From Labrys miyagiensis (lineage in GTDB: Bacteria > Pseudomonadota > Alphaproteobacteria > Rhizobiales > Labraceae): 64,000 nt of DNA. How positions within the stretch are numbered: the stretch's first letter is position 1; each line of letters begins with the position of its first letter. The translations under genes were made by a program, and so were the position numbers. This document shows, piece by piece, positions 18,803 through 27,628 of the stretch. Location: positions 62,001-126,000 of the forward strand of contig NZ_BSPC01000069.1 of the NCBI RefSeq assembly GCF_030160835.1, given 5' to 3'. Under the pieces are notes generated by a model that had not been told where the DNA came from, did not search any database, and saw only the letters and a program-made list of their open reading frames with translations.

Positions 18803-19453
18803 ATGCCCGATACACGTTCAGACATGCTCCTGCCCGAGCATGTCACGATCAAGCCGTCCGTGCTCTATTTCGGTACCCCAGTCGTCCTCGCCACCACGCG
18901 CAGTCCCGATGGCAGCACCAACATCACGCCGATGTCCTCGGCCTGGGCGCTCAGCGACAAGGTGGTGCTGGGGCTCGGCATGACCGGCCAGGGCGCCCAA
19001 AACCTGCAGCGCGACAGCGAATGCGTGCTGAACTTTCCCTCCGAAGTGCTGCAGCCGAACGTGGAGAGGATCGCGCGGGCGACCGGTCGCAACCCCGTGC
19101 CGGAAGCCAAGGCAAGGATGGGCTACACTCATGTGGCCGACAAGTTCGCGCTGGGCGGCTTCACCCCCGTCGGCTCCGAGATCGTGGGGCCACCGCGCAT
19201 AGCCGAATGTCCACTGCAATTCGAGGCAAGGGCAGTCGCCATCCACCATGCGCAGGGCGACAAAGGCAGCGGACATCTGTCGGACCTTGCGATCGTCGAG
19301 ACCAAGGTCCTGCGCATCCACGCCCATCGAGGCATCGTGGTATCAGGCACGAACCATATCGACACGGCGCGCTGGAAACCGCTGTTCTATGTGTTCCGGC
19401 ATTATTTCGGCCCCGGCCCGGATCTCGGCAGGAACTTCCGGGCTGAAGCGTAG
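18803..19453 (+). CDS. Flavin reductase / FMN-binding split-barrel protein
   Basis: 216 residues from the ATG at 18803, which has AAGGAG nine bases upstream; the longer frame upstream looks non-coding. The flavin-reductase-like fold begins KPSVLYFGTPVVLATTRSPDGSTN (shown in two parts: KPSVLYFGTPVVLATT, RSPDGSTN), then SSAWALSDKVVLGLG, with NFPSEVL. Members bind FMN and reduce it or transfer electrons to a partner. No partner oxygenase is nearby, so its role is open. Confidence 0.82.
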   Translation: MPDTRSDMLLPEHVTIKPSVLYFGTPVVLATTRSPDGSTNITPMSSAWALSDKVVLGLGMTGQGAQNLQRDSECVLNFPSEVLQPNVERIARATGRNPVPEAKARMGYTHVADKFALGGFTPVGSEIVGPPRIAECPLQFEARAVAIHHAQGDKGSGHLSDLAIVETKVLRIHAHRGIVVSGTNHIDTARWKPLFYVFRHYFGPGPDLGRNFRAEA

Positions 19454-19457
19454 AGTC

Positions 19458-20069
19458 TCACGGCTGCGTCAGCGCCAGCTTCAGGCCCAGAACCGCGAAG
19501 GCCGCGGCAAAGCTGCGCCGGAGCCAGGCGAGCACGCGCGGGCGCGAGAGGATGGAGCGGCGGGCAGCGGCGGCGAAGGCGCCATACAGGAGGAAGACCA
19601 CGAAGGTCAGCGCCATGAAGACGAGAGCCAGCTCCAGCATCATCGCCGTCGGATGAGGTGCGCTCGCGGGCACGAATTGCGGAAGAAAGGCCAGGAAGAA
19701 GATCGACAGCTTCGGATTGAGGATGTTGAGAAGAATGCCGTTTCGAATGATCGCCAGCGGCTCGATCGGCAGGCCTTCCGCCTCGACCTGCAGTGCCCCG
19801 CCATCGCGCCATACGCCCCAGGCCATGTAAAGCAGATAGGCGACGCCAAGATATTTGATGCCCTGGAAGGCCATGGCGCTGGCATGGAGCAGAGCAGCCA
19901 GCCCGACGATGCTGACGGCGATGTGCGGCAGGATGCCGAGGGTGCAGCCGAAAGCCGCTATGGCGCTGGCCTGCCAGCCCCGGCCGAGGCCAAGGGCGAG
20001 GGTGTAGAGCACGCCGGTGCCTGGCAGCAGGATGATGATGAGGGAGGTGAGCAGGTAGTCGGAGGTCAC
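19458..20069 (-). CDS. LysE/RhtB-family amino-acid exporter
   Basis: 203-residue inner-membrane protein with about six helices. The family pattern LLPGTGVLYTLALGLGRGW and the motif FQGIKYLGVAYLLYMAW are clear. The start is taken as GTG at 20069 (VTSDYLLTS), which gives the standard family length; the frame continues upstream without membrane character and overlaps the next gene. Substrate unknown; family members export Lys, homoserine, threonine or other amino acids. Confidence 0.85.
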   Translation of the reverse strand: MTSDYLLTSLIIILLPGTGVLYTLALGLGRGWQASAIAAFGCTLGILPHIAVSIVGLAALLHASAMAFQGIKYLGVAYLLYMAWGVWRDGGALQVEAEGLPIEPLAIIRNGILLNILNPKLSIFFLAFLPQFVPASAPHPTAMMLELALVFMALTFVVFLLYGAFAAAARRSILSRPRVLAWLRRSFAAAFAVLGLKLALTQP

Positions 20070-20106
20070 GGGCGAGTTCCAATGTGGCAACCCGCAGGAA
20101 AGCCGG

Positions 20107-20493
20107 TCAGGCCTCTGCTGTCTTGAACGCATTTGCAGGGCTGAGATGTTCGTGCACGATCTTCCAGCCCTCGGCGTCCTTGCGCAGGACCGTGGTGCCG
20201 CGCCCACCGCCCCAGACCGGTTCGCCCGCCGCCATGCCCTTCCAGTGGAAATTGTAGATGCAGCTCGCAACGCTGTCGCCGATGGCCAGCCAGCGCAGGT
20301 CCTCCAGGGTGTAGACCTCGTTCTCGACCGCCTGCCACGCCGCGTCGAAGGCGCGCCTCGCCGCGTCGATGCCCTTATGGTCGCCGTCGGAGAACCAGAA
20401 CACCGCGTCCTCGGCGATCACAGGCAGCAAGGCATTGAAGTCATGCAGGGCAAGCCTGGCCTGATAGAATTTCATGGCGTCTTCTGGATGCAT
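20107..20493 (-). CDS. SnoaL/NTF2-like fold protein
   Basis: 128 residues from the ATG at 20493 (AGAGGCAATC upstream). The sequence runs FYQARLALHDFNALLPVIAEDAVFWFSDGDHKG, given here as FYQARLALHDF and EDAVFWFSDGDHKG, then a WRGRGTT-like strand (WGGGRGTTVLRK) and GWKIVHEHLS. This is the usual pattern of the nuclear-transport-factor-2 superfamily of small ligand-binding proteins and isomerases. Same strand as LysE and the AraC gene; no defined function. Confidence 0.75.
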   Translation of the reverse strand: MHPEDAMKFYQARLALHDFNALLPVIAEDAVFWFSDGDHKGIDAARRAFDAAWQAVENEVYTLEDLRWLAIGDSVASCIYNFHWKGMAAGEPVWGGGRGTTVLRKDAEGWKIVHEHLSPANAFKTAEA

Positions 20494-20521
20494 GATTGCC
20501 TCTTCGCCTGCTTGCGGAATC

Positions 20522-21397
20522 CTATCTGACGGCGGCTGCATAGGCACCCGGCGAGACGCCGTAAACACGCACGAAACGCCGCGTCATATGGCTCTGGTCG
20601 GCAAAGCCGCTCGCGGCGGCCACCTCGGCCAGGGCCATGCCCTCCACGATCAGGCGGCGAGCCAGGTGGATGCGGCACTGCATGAGATAGGCATGGGGCG
20701 TCATGCCTGTCGCCCTGGCAAATCCGCGCACGACCTGGAACTGGCTGAGGCCGCTCTCCACGGCAAGGTCGGAGAGGGTGACCGGCGCAGCGGGGTCGCT
20801 GTCGATCAGGTCGCGGGCACGGGCGATCGGCGCGGGCGGCATGGCTCCCGCAAGGGCTTCGCCCCGCATCCGGGCGAGGAGAAGCAGCAGTGCCTCATCC
20901 CGCTTCAGCTCGGCTCCCTCCGGTTCGCTTTGCGTTACGGCGCGAAACAGGCGCCGGAACAGCGCCAAGGGGGGCCGGTCGGCGAGAACCGGGGCGGTAA
21001 ATTCGAACCCCGGCTTCCGCCCCTCCTCGATGTCGCCGATCGCCGCGGCGACGACAGCGGGATCGAGATAGAGCATGTGCCAGCGCCGGCTGCCTCCGCC
21101 AATGGGGATGCCGTCATGCACTTCGCCGGGATTGACGGTAATCACATTCCCTGCGCCGGCCTCCACCAGCCCGCGTCCGCTTGCCGACTTCTGGGCGCCC
21201 CGGGAAATGAAACCGACACCGAACTGGTCATGGGTATGGCGCGGGAAACTATGGCTGCTCTCCGCCTCTACCGCCTCGATGCCGGCCACGAAGCTACGGG
21301 GCATGCTGAAGCGGTCGCCCGCCCTGGGAGGCCTGTCACGGATCATCCTTGCCATGGCAGCATTGATGCCCTTGTTTCGGGCTGGCTGCAATTCCAT
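20522..21397 (-). CDS. AraC-family transcriptional regulator
   Basis: Up to 291 residues: N-terminal cupin-type sensing domain (HSFPRHTHDQFGVGFI near residue 50 and VNPGEVHDG) and a C-terminal AraC DNA-binding domain (LSDLAVESGLSQFQVVRGFAR and AEVAAASGFADQSHMTRRF). Start uncertain: ATGs at 21397, 21355 and 21304 are all possible, and none has a strong Shine-Dalgarno sequence. It resembles regulators of LysE-type exporters, and such an exporter gene lies 450 bases downstream on the same strand. Confidence 0.88.
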   Translation of the reverse strand: MELQPARNKGINAAMARMIRDRPPRAGDRFSMPRSFVAGIEAVEAESSHSFPRHTHDQFGVGFISRGAQKSASGRGLVEAGAGNVITVNPGEVHDGIPIGGGSRRWHMLYLDPAVVAAAIGDIEEGRKPGFEFTAPVLADRPPLALFRRLFRAVTQSEPEGAELKRDEALLLLLARMRGEALAGAMPPAPIARARDLIDSDPAAPVTLSDLAVESGLSQFQVVRGFARATGMTPHAYLMQCRIHLARRLIVEGMALAEVAAASGFADQSHMTRRFVRVYGVSPGAYAAAVR

Positions 21398-21440
21398 TCA
21401 AGACGGCATCTGCCCCACCGGACAGGATGGTGCCATTCCG

Positions 21441-22115
21441 ATGTGCCTTGCCGAGACCTTGCCGATGACGTTCAGCTACGCCCCCACTCTTCTCCAGGAC
21501 TTTCCCGAACTCGTCTCGAGCACCCGCCATGTCGCTGACGTTAGGGCCAGCGGTGATGTCTCGCGCCTCGTCCAGCCCTTCTGCGATCTCGCCGCCAGGC
21601 GGCTCGACGGCCGCAGCGAAAGCGACCTGCCGGAAATCCAGGCCTGGCGCCGCGCCTTCTCGAAAATGGGCCTCAAGCCGACCCAATATCGCTGCGCTTC
21701 CGAGGCGCTGCTGCGGCGCTTCCGCAAGGAGGGTTCGCTGCCCTCCATCCATCCGCTCGTCGATCTCTGCAACGGCATTTCCCTGGCCTTCGCCATTCCG
21801 ATCGCGGTGTTCGATCTCGACAAGGTGCGAGGCGGCCTGCAGGTGCGCCATGCCGCCGGCACGGAGAGCTACGAGACCTTTGCCGGCGAAATCGAGCATC
21901 CCGAGCCGGGCGAAGTCATCTTCGCCGACGAGGCCGGCCAGGCCCATGCCAGACGCTGGACCAACCGCCAGAGCGGCCTCTCCGCCATCCGCCCGCAGAC
22001 GGACCGGATACTGATCGTGGCGGAGGCGATGCACGAGACGGCGGGGGAGGATATGGCGCGGCTGGGCGAGGCGCTGGATGGGGCGCTGAGGGAGGTTGGT
22101 CTGATCTTCAAATGA
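21441..22115 (+). CDS. B3/B4 tRNA-binding domain protein
   Basis: About 224 residues, the whole being a free-standing B3/B4 domain like that in phenylalanyl-tRNA synthetase beta subunits. Recognisable: EIQAWRRAFSKMGLKPTQYR, LPSIHPLVDLCNGISLAFAIP and the GEVIFADEAGQAHARRW strand. Some such proteins act on mischarged tRNAs or amino acids, but this is not established for this group. Start at 21441 is chosen for AGGATGG upstream; 21465 is an alternative. Confidence 0.8.
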   Translation: MCLAETLPMTFSYAPTLLQDFPELVSSTRHVADVRASGDVSRLVQPFCDLAARRLDGRSESDLPEIQAWRRAFSKMGLKPTQYRCASEALLRRFRKEGSLPSIHPLVDLCNGISLAFAIPIAVFDLDKVRGGLQVRHAAGTESYETFAGEIEHPEPGEVIFADEAGQAHARRWTNRQSGLSAIRPQTDRILIVAEAMHETAGEDMARLGEALDGALREVGLIFK

Positions 22116-22216
22116 AAGGAAGCTTCGGTCGGGCGAGACGAGGCATCTCAAAACGGGGCGAGGGGCACAACCGGCTCGCCTCCTTCCCACTTGTCAAATC
22201 TCGCCCAGGCGAAAAG

Positions 22217-22720
22217 TCACAAGGCAGCCGCCAGCCTGAAGACATAGAACTTCGTATCCACTGCCATGAAGAGGAAGCTCTCAGGCAGCTCCGCCTTGGC
22301 GATTTCCACGAAGCCATGCTTCTCGTAGAAGCGATGGGCCGCCAGGAAGCGGTCGGTGGTGCCGAGGAAGACGTCCCGGATACCACGCTCCCGTGCCTCG
22401 TCGAGCAGGCGCTGCAGGAGCCCTGCCGCTACGCCGTGCTCGCGCCCCCGGAAGGGCGCCGCCACGAACATCTTGCGTAGGGCCGCCTGGTCGTTGCCGA
22501 TATCCTTGAGGCCGATCGAGCCGACCACCCTGTCCTCGCAGCGCGCCACCCAGAAATCGCCTTTGCCGCTCTGGTAGAAGGCAGGAATGGCGGCAAGGTC
22601 CGGCTGGTCCTCGGCCGTGATGGCGAAGCCGAATTCCTCGCGCTGGATCGGCAGGATGAGGTCGATCACGCCCTGCTGGTCTTCAGCCTCGAAACTGGCG
22701 ATTTCAATGGTTCCGGTCAT
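22217..22720 (-). CDS. GNAT-family N-acetyltransferase
   Basis: 167 residues from the ATG at 22720. The acetyl-CoA-binding region is visible as KMFVAAPFRGREHGVAAGLL with R/Q-x-x-G-x-A spacing, followed by FLGTTDRFLAAHRFYEKHGF. The protein starts 14 bases after the hydroxyacid dehydrogenase gene, so the two are co-transcribed. Substrate unknown. Confidence 0.85.
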   Translation of the reverse strand: MTGTIEIASFEAEDQQGVIDLILPIQREEFGFAITAEDQPDLAAIPAFYQSGKGDFWVARCEDRVVGSIGLKDIGNDQAALRKMFVAAPFRGREHGVAAGLLQRLLDEARERGIRDVFLGTTDRFLAAHRFYEKHGFVEIAKAELPESFLFMAVDTKFYVFRLAAAL

Positions 22721-22733
22721 CGCTGCAGCACTC

Positions 22734-23738
22734 TCACAACATGCTCGGCAGCACCTTGTCTGGCGGGGTATGCCCGTCCATGAAGGCGCGGATGTTGACG
22801 ATGACCTTGTCGCCCATGTCGGTGCGGCCTTCGATGGTGGCCGAGCCCATATGCGGCAGGAGCACAACCCTGCCGCTCTTGGCGAGCTTGACCAGGCGCG
22901 GATTGACGGCCGGCTCGTGCTCGAAGACGTCGAGCCCGGCGCCGGCGATCTCGCCGGCATCGAGCATCTTGGCGAGCGTCGTCTCGTCGATCACCTCGCC
23001 GCGAGCGGTGTTGATCACCAGCGCCTCGCGCTTAAGGAGCTTCAGGCGGCGGGCCGAGAGCAAATGATAGGTCGCCGGCGTGTGCGGGCAGTTCACCGAG
23101 ATGATGTCCATGCGCGCCAGCATCTGGTCGAGCGAATCCCAATAGGTCGCCTCGAGCTCGGCCTCGATGGCCGGATCGACATGGTGGCGGTTGTGGTAAT
23201 GCACCTGCAGGCCGAAGGCCTTGGCACGGCGGGCGAGCGCCTGGCCGATTCGGCCCATGCCGATAATGCCCAGGCGCTTGCCGGTGATGCGGCGGCCGAG
23301 CATCCAGGTCGGCGACCAGCCGGGCCAGGCATTGTCGCCGTCGGGAATGACGCGGGCGCCCTCCGGCAGATGGCGGGCCACGGCGAGAATCAGCGCCATC
23401 GTCATGTCGGCGGTGTCCTCGGTAAGAACACGCGGCGTGTTCGTGACGGTGATACGCTTGGCCACCGCCGCCTCGACGTCGATATTGTCGACACCGTTGC
23501 CGAAATTGGCGATCAGCTTGAGATTGCTGCCGGCGGCTTCGATCACCGCCTTGTCGATGCGGTCGTTGATGGTTGGCACGAGAACATCGGCCGTCTTCAC
23601 CGCCTCGATCAGGGCCTCCTGCGACATCTTCTCGTCGGTGAGATTGAGCCGGGCATCGAAGAGTTCGCGCATGCGCGTCTCGATGCTGTCAGGCAGGCGG
23701 CGCGTCACCACCACGAGCGGTTTTTTTCTGATTGTCAT
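22734..23738 (-). CDS. D-2-hydroxyacid dehydrogenase (glyoxylate/hydroxypyruvate reductase type)
   Basis: 334-residue NAD(P)H-dependent oxidoreductase. Nucleotide-binding motif GIIGMGRIGQALARRAKAFG near residue 155; catalytic Arg in NTARGEVID, Glu in the DVFEHEP loop and His in LLPHMGSAT. The pattern fits GyaR-like glyoxylate reductases, which reduce glyoxylate to glycolate. It is the first gene of a two-gene unit with the GNAT gene. Confidence 0.9.
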   Translation of the reverse strand: MTIRKKPLVVVTRRLPDSIETRMRELFDARLNLTDEKMSQEALIEAVKTADVLVPTINDRIDKAVIEAAGSNLKLIANFGNGVDNIDVEAAVAKRITVTNTPRVLTEDTADMTMALILAVARHLPEGARVIPDGDNAWPGWSPTWMLGRRITGKRLGIIGMGRIGQALARRAKAFGLQVHYHNRHHVDPAIEAELEATYWDSLDQMLARMDIISVNCPHTPATYHLLSARRLKLLKREALVINTARGEVIDETTLAKMLDAGEIAGAGLDVFEHEPAVNPRLVKLAKSGRVVLLPHMGSATIEGRTDMGDKVIVNIRAFMDGHTPPDKVLPSML

Positions 23739-23888
23739 GCCGACCTCCCCGAAACTTTAAGACGGCGTTCACCGCAATCGGACAAACTGGACGCATAAGC
23801 CCACCATTCGTCGCTGATCTTCCTCTAACAGAGCCGGAAGCACAGCAACAGAGCGGGACGCGGGCGAGAGTATGCGTTGAGGTCCGGC

Positions 23889-24611
23889 ATGTCCTATTAT
23901 GAAGAAGAAGAAACGCCGCGTTTGAGCCTGATCGCCAGGATCGGCTTTGCCGGCGCCTTCTGTGCCTTCGTCCTGGCGGGTGGCGTCTATTATCTCCATC
24001 ACAAGCGCCTGACCCAGACGGTGGCCGATGCCACCGATGGCGTCAGCCCCGAGACCCTGGCCGATCCCACCGTGGCCGCCTTCATCGCCGGTTCCGGTAA
24101 GGGCGACGGCAAGGCCAATGCGCCCACCGACGTCACCGGCTCGCTGCCCGACGCCTCGGCCATCAAGGACCAGCTCGGCCCGGTCTCCGGCCTGCCGATG
24201 CCGCGCTTTGTCAGCCTGAAGCCCGACAAGGTGAATGTGCGCCAGGGCCCCTCGCGTGACCAGACGGTGTCCTTCATCTTCCAGAAAGCCAATCTGCCGG
24301 TCGAGGTGATCGCCGAATTCGAGAACTGGCGCCGCATCCGCGATGCCGACGGCTCCGAAGGCTGGGTGTTGCAGAACCTGCTCTCGGGCAAGCGCACCGC
24401 CTTGATCGCGCCCTGGTCCAAACAGCCCACCTTGCCGCTCCTGGCGAGCGCCGATCGCAAGGCCAATGCGGTGGCGATGCTCCAGCCTGGGGTGCAAGCC
24501 AACATCAAGAGCTGCACCTCCAACTGGTGCCGCATCAACGGCGATGGTTTCGACGGCTGGATCCAAGAGAGCAATCTGTGGGGCGCCTATCCCGGCGAGG
24601 CGGTGGATTGA
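23889..24611 (+). CDS. Membrane-anchored protein with two bacterial SH3 domains
   Basis: 240 residues. A single N-terminal membrane segment (IGFAGAFCAFVLAGGVYYL, about residues 18-36) is followed by a low-complexity linker and two SH3-like domains: VNVRQGPSRDQTVSFIF...WRRIRDADGSEGWV and ANAVAMLQPGVQ...NGDGFDGWIQESNLWG. Such proteins commonly face the periplasm and bind cell-wall peptides. The ATG at 23889 is taken; a TTG 12 bases upstream is in frame. Confidence 0.82.
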   Translation: MSYYEEEETPRLSLIARIGFAGAFCAFVLAGGVYYLHHKRLTQTVADATDGVSPETLADPTVAAFIAGSGKGDGKANAPTDVTGSLPDASAIKDQLGPVSGLPMPRFVSLKPDKVNVRQGPSRDQTVSFIFQKANLPVEVIAEFENWRRIRDADGSEGWVLQNLLSGKRTALIAPWSKQPTLPLLASADRKANAVAMLQPGVQANIKSCTSNWCRINGDGFDGWIQESNLWGAYPGEAVD

Positions 24612-24615
24612 GTTC

Positions 24616-24706
24616 TTCCCGGGTGCGCGGACGTCTCGTCCGCATCTTGGAAGCGGATGCGCTCATGGAAAGGAAGATGCGGACGAGACGTCCGCGCCCC
24701 CGGGAA
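24616..24706. repeat. Two-arm hairpin repeat, family A copy 3
   Basis: Arms 24616-24648 and 24674-24706 are near-exact reverse complements (TTCCCGGGTGCGCGGACG... / ...CGTCCGCGCCCCCGGGAA), 25-base loop. Each arm again contains its own hairpin (GGACGTCTCGTCC). It fills the space between the SH3 gene and the TrpF-like gene. Confidence 0.85.
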
Positions 24707-24717
24707 TAGGACCTCCC

Positions 24718-25311
24718 ATGCCGCGTGTCCGCCTGAAGGTCAGCGGCATCACGACGCTGGAAGAGGCCCGCATCGCCGTCGAGGCGGGAGCAGATGCGAT
24801 CGGCCTCGATCCTCTCCGCTTTGCCACGACCGGCATGACGCCCGATGAAGCAATAGCCGAAATCGCCCTGTCACTGCCCCCGGCGGTGACGGCGGTTGTC
24901 CAGACCAGAGCCCTCACGGCCGGTGCCGTCGCGCAGCAGGTCGATGCAGGCGCGGCTACGGCCGTCCAACTCATGCGCCCCCTGCCGGCAAGCGAATATC
25001 CAGGCCTCAAGCGCATCATCCGCGGCCGCAAGATCATCCAGTCGATCAAGCCGGAGCAGGCGCAGGCCTTGGAACTGGCGGCGGCCTGTGCCGAATTCGC
25101 CGATGCAGTCCATCTTCCGCTCGTCGCCTTCGAAAATCTGCCGCGCTGCCGACAGATCGCAGAGATCTGTCGGCAGCCTGTTTTCCTGGGGCTGGTCGAA
25201 CCCGAAAGATTATCCAGAGAGATCGCCGATTTCCGTCCCTTCGCGATTGATGTCGTCACGCCCGGCGGAAGCCGTCTCTTCGACCCTGCGTTCCTGGCAA
25301 AACTCGCCTGA
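24718..25311 (+). CDS. TrpF-like protein lacking the catalytic Cys
   Basis: 197 residues with the beta/alpha-barrel layout of phosphoribosylanthranilate isomerase: RLKVSGITTLEEARIAVEAGADAIGL (given as RLKVSGITT and ARIAVEAGADAIGL), AVVQTRALTAG, and VTPGGSRLF near the end. In true TrpF the first strand reads KICG with the general-base Cys; here it is KVSG, with Ser. The conserved GGTG phosphate loop is also absent. It therefore is probably not a working tryptophan enzyme. No trp genes adjoin it. It may be a paralogue with another sugar-phosphate substrate. Confidence 0.7.
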   Translation: MPRVRLKVSGITTLEEARIAVEAGADAIGLDPLRFATTGMTPDEAIAEIALSLPPAVTAVVQTRALTAGAVAQQVDAGAATAVQLMRPLPASEYPGLKRIIRGRKIIQSIKPEQAQALELAAACAEFADAVHLPLVAFENLPRCRQIAEICRQPVFLGLVEPERLSREIADFRPFAIDVVTPGGSRLFDPAFLAKLA

Positions 25312-25509
25312 AGCCTGCTTCATGTGCTTTTCGTAACACCGCGCGCAACATTCCCGGCTGAAAAGCCACCCTGCCGTTGCGTGCCCTTGGCCTCGTGCTA
25401 AGATCGCGTCGCTGGGGGGCAAGACTGCGTTTTCCGTTTGGGAACGCTGCGCTGGTTTATGCGCCAGTGGCTGTTCCCTGTCGAGGCTTTGACCCGCTGC
25501 AGCCCTTTC

Positions 25510-25893
25510 ATGAATTCTTCCCTTGATGCGTTCGATCTCAATGCCGCGGTGCTCCGGCACTCGGAACGTGACATGCGCGCCTTCATGGCGGCGCTGGCGG
25601 TGCGGCTCGAAACGGCCTTGCCCGGCCGCGTGAGCGTGGAGCGCAAGCGCGATGGTTTCTTCTCCTCCACCAGCCATGTCACCGAGATCAAGGTCGAACA
25701 TCCCGACGCGATCTTCTCCCTGACCTTCGCCAAGGCGGGGCTGACGGCGAGCCGCGCCAAGGTGGTGCATGGCGTGACCATCAGCACCACCAGCCTGCCG
25801 GTGCCGCAATGGCTTGGCGAACTCAACAAATCGGTCGCCGACCTCGCCGACCGCAGCGCCATCGCGGGAGATGTACTCCATGGCTTCCTTTGA
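25510..25893 (+). CDS. Hypothetical protein, first gene of pspA operon
   Basis: 127 residues, soluble, mixed alpha/beta. ATG at 25510 is preferred over a more distal GTG because the extra 24 residues (with Trp/Cys and no similarity to a signal) lie in the promoter region. No family is recognised. Its stop overlaps the start of the next gene by 14 bases, so it is translationally coupled to the YbjQ-like/PspA operon and likely belongs to the same membrane-stress function. Confidence 0.7.
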   Translation: MNSSLDAFDLNAAVLRHSERDMRAFMAALAVRLETALPGRVSVERKRDGFFSSTSHVTEIKVEHPDAIFSLTFAKAGLTASRAKVVHGVTISTTSLPVPQWLGELNKSVADLADRSAIAGDVLHGFL

Positions 25894-26788
25894 CGGTCTC
25901 GACCCGGCGGACGTCCGCTTCGACAAGTGGGAGCAGGCCCTCAACCACGGCAAGCTGCCGGATTTCGTGATGGCGCGCCTCGAAAAGGCCAAGACCGGGG
26001 CGGTGCCCTGGCTCTCGACCATGACGCCGGCCGAACTTCTGCTGGCGCGCAGCCATGGCATCAAGCCGCTCGCTACCGTCTCCGGCACCTGCTGGTACCA
26101 CTATGGCTGGAGCTGGACCGAAGGCCATGCCGAGGGCTGGAACATCGCTCTCAAGCGCTTGCGCCAGGAGGCGGTGGCTTGCGGCGCCAATGCGGTGGTC
26201 GACGTCCACATGCGCACCATCGCCCGCGGCGAAAACGACAGCATGGACTTCACCCTCGTCGGCACGGCGGTGCGTTTCGCCAGCCTGTCGCCGGCGAAGG
26301 AACCCATCGTCGCCACCGTGCCGGCGCTCGAATTCGTGCGGCTGCTCGAAATGGGCATCGTGCCCACCGGCCTCGCGGTCGGGGCGAAATATGACTGGCT
26401 GCAGCAGAGCGCTTTCCGTCCCGATTATTCCACAGGCGGCGCGAGCGGCTATAACACGCCGCTTCCCCATCTCAGCCAGTTCTGGGAACGGGTGCGGCGC
26501 CAGGCTCATGCCGAATTGCGCGCCAACGCCTCCCGGCAGGGCAATGGCGTGCTGGCCGATGTCCATTTCGGCCAGCTCCTGCGCTATGAGGGCAGCGGCG
26601 AAAACCAGCCCATGCGCTATCTCGGCCGCCACATCGTCATCGGCACGGTGGTCGACACGCCGCGCAAGGCCGATGTGCCGCACCACATCCGCACCGTGGT
26701 CGACATGCGCGACACGCTTTCGCCCCTGCGGCGCAAGACCGCCAGCCGCCACGGCTTCGGCACCAATGACAGTGAGGGAGGTATCTGA
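25880..26788 (+). CDS. Double YbjQ-like (UPF0145-type) domain protein
   Basis: 302 residues. Two copies of a YbjQ-like unit: the first around residues 45-130 (WNIALKRLRQEAVACGANAVVDVHMRT, shown in part as LRQEAVACGANAVVDV, then LVGTAVRF) and the second in the C-terminal half (AELRANASRQGNGVLADVHF ... GTVVDT). In the family these helices and the GA-x-A-V-x-x-V strand build a pentameric barrel; metal binding is suggested for some members. Overlaps both neighbours (ATGA junction downstream). Confidence 0.78.
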   Translation: MASFDGLDPADVRFDKWEQALNHGKLPDFVMARLEKAKTGAVPWLSTMTPAELLLARSHGIKPLATVSGTCWYHYGWSWTEGHAEGWNIALKRLRQEAVACGANAVVDVHMRTIARGENDSMDFTLVGTAVRFASLSPAKEPIVATVPALEFVRLLEMGIVPTGLAVGAKYDWLQQSAFRPDYSTGGASGYNTPLPHLSQFWERVRRQAHAELRANASRQGNGVLADVHFGQLLRYEGSGENQPMRYLGRHIVIGTVVDTPRKADVPHHIRTVVDMRDTLSPLRRKTASRHGFGTNDSEGGI

Positions 26789-27609
26789 TGTCCGACGGCG
26801 ACAACATTCCGCAGCATGCGCTCGAACGCCTGAAGGGCCTGCGCAGCGCCGGCAATCCGGATGGCGTCTTCACCTCCGACTTCTCGGTCAACGAGTTCCT
26901 GCTGGTGCGCAAGGCCGGCTTCGAGCCGATCGGCCTGTGCGTCGGCTCCTGCATCTATCATCTCGGCGTGCAGTACGGCCGCTGGACCAAGAACGAGGAG
27001 CTGACCACCATCTCGCAGGCGATGTATCACGCCCGTGAGCTCGCCATGAGCCGCATGCGCGCCGAGGCCGCCGACATGGGCGCCGATGGCATCGTCGGCG
27101 TCAGGCTGGAGGTCAAGCGCCTGGAATGGGACGAGCATGTGCTCGAATTCGTCGCCATCGGCACCGGCGTGGTGCATGCGCAGGGCCATCAGGGCTTCAA
27201 GGGCGTGAACGGCCAGCCCTTCACCTCCGACCTTTCCGGCCAGGATTTCTGGACGCTGCTGCATGCCGGCTACCGGCCGCTCGAAATGGTGATGGGCTCC
27301 TGCGTCTACCATGTCGCCCATCGCGGCATGTTCTCGGCCATGGCCAATTCGATGCGCAATATCGAGCTCACCAATTTCTCGCAGGCCCTCTATGACGCCC
27401 GCGAAATCGCCATGGAGCGCATGCAGGATGAGGCTCATCGCGCCGGCGCCGAGGGCGTCGTCGGCGTCGACCTGCATGAGGGCAATCATGGCTGGGGCAG
27501 CCATGTCATCGAATTCTTCGCCATCGGCACCGCGGTGAAACCGATCGGCACGGAGATCGACCCCGCCACCATTCCCGACCCGCAGCTCGTGCTGTCGGTC
27601 AACACCTGA
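26788..27609 (+). CDS. Double YbjQ-like (UPF0145-type) domain protein
   Basis: 273 residues with two tandem YbjQ-like domains at about 35-130 (ARELAMSRMRAEAADMGADG then IVGVRLEVKRL) and 165-258 (AREIAMERMQDEAHRAGAEG then VVGVDLHEGNHG), ending in FFAIGTAVKPI. The two halves align closely with each other, showing an internal duplication; the preceding gene is a more divergent relative. ATG overlaps the previous stop (ATGA). It precedes pspA by 19 bases. Confidence 0.82.
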   Translation: MSDGDNIPQHALERLKGLRSAGNPDGVFTSDFSVNEFLLVRKAGFEPIGLCVGSCIYHLGVQYGRWTKNEELTTISQAMYHARELAMSRMRAEAADMGADGIVGVRLEVKRLEWDEHVLEFVAIGTGVVHAQGHQGFKGVNGQPFTSDLSGQDFWTLLHAGYRPLEMVMGSCVYHVAHRGMFSAMANSMRNIELTNFSQALYDAREIAMERMQDEAHRAGAEGVVGVDLHEGNHGWGSHVIEFFAIGTAVKPIGTEIDPATIPDPQLVLSVNT

Positions 27610-27628
27610 TCCTTTTGGAGCCAAACCC

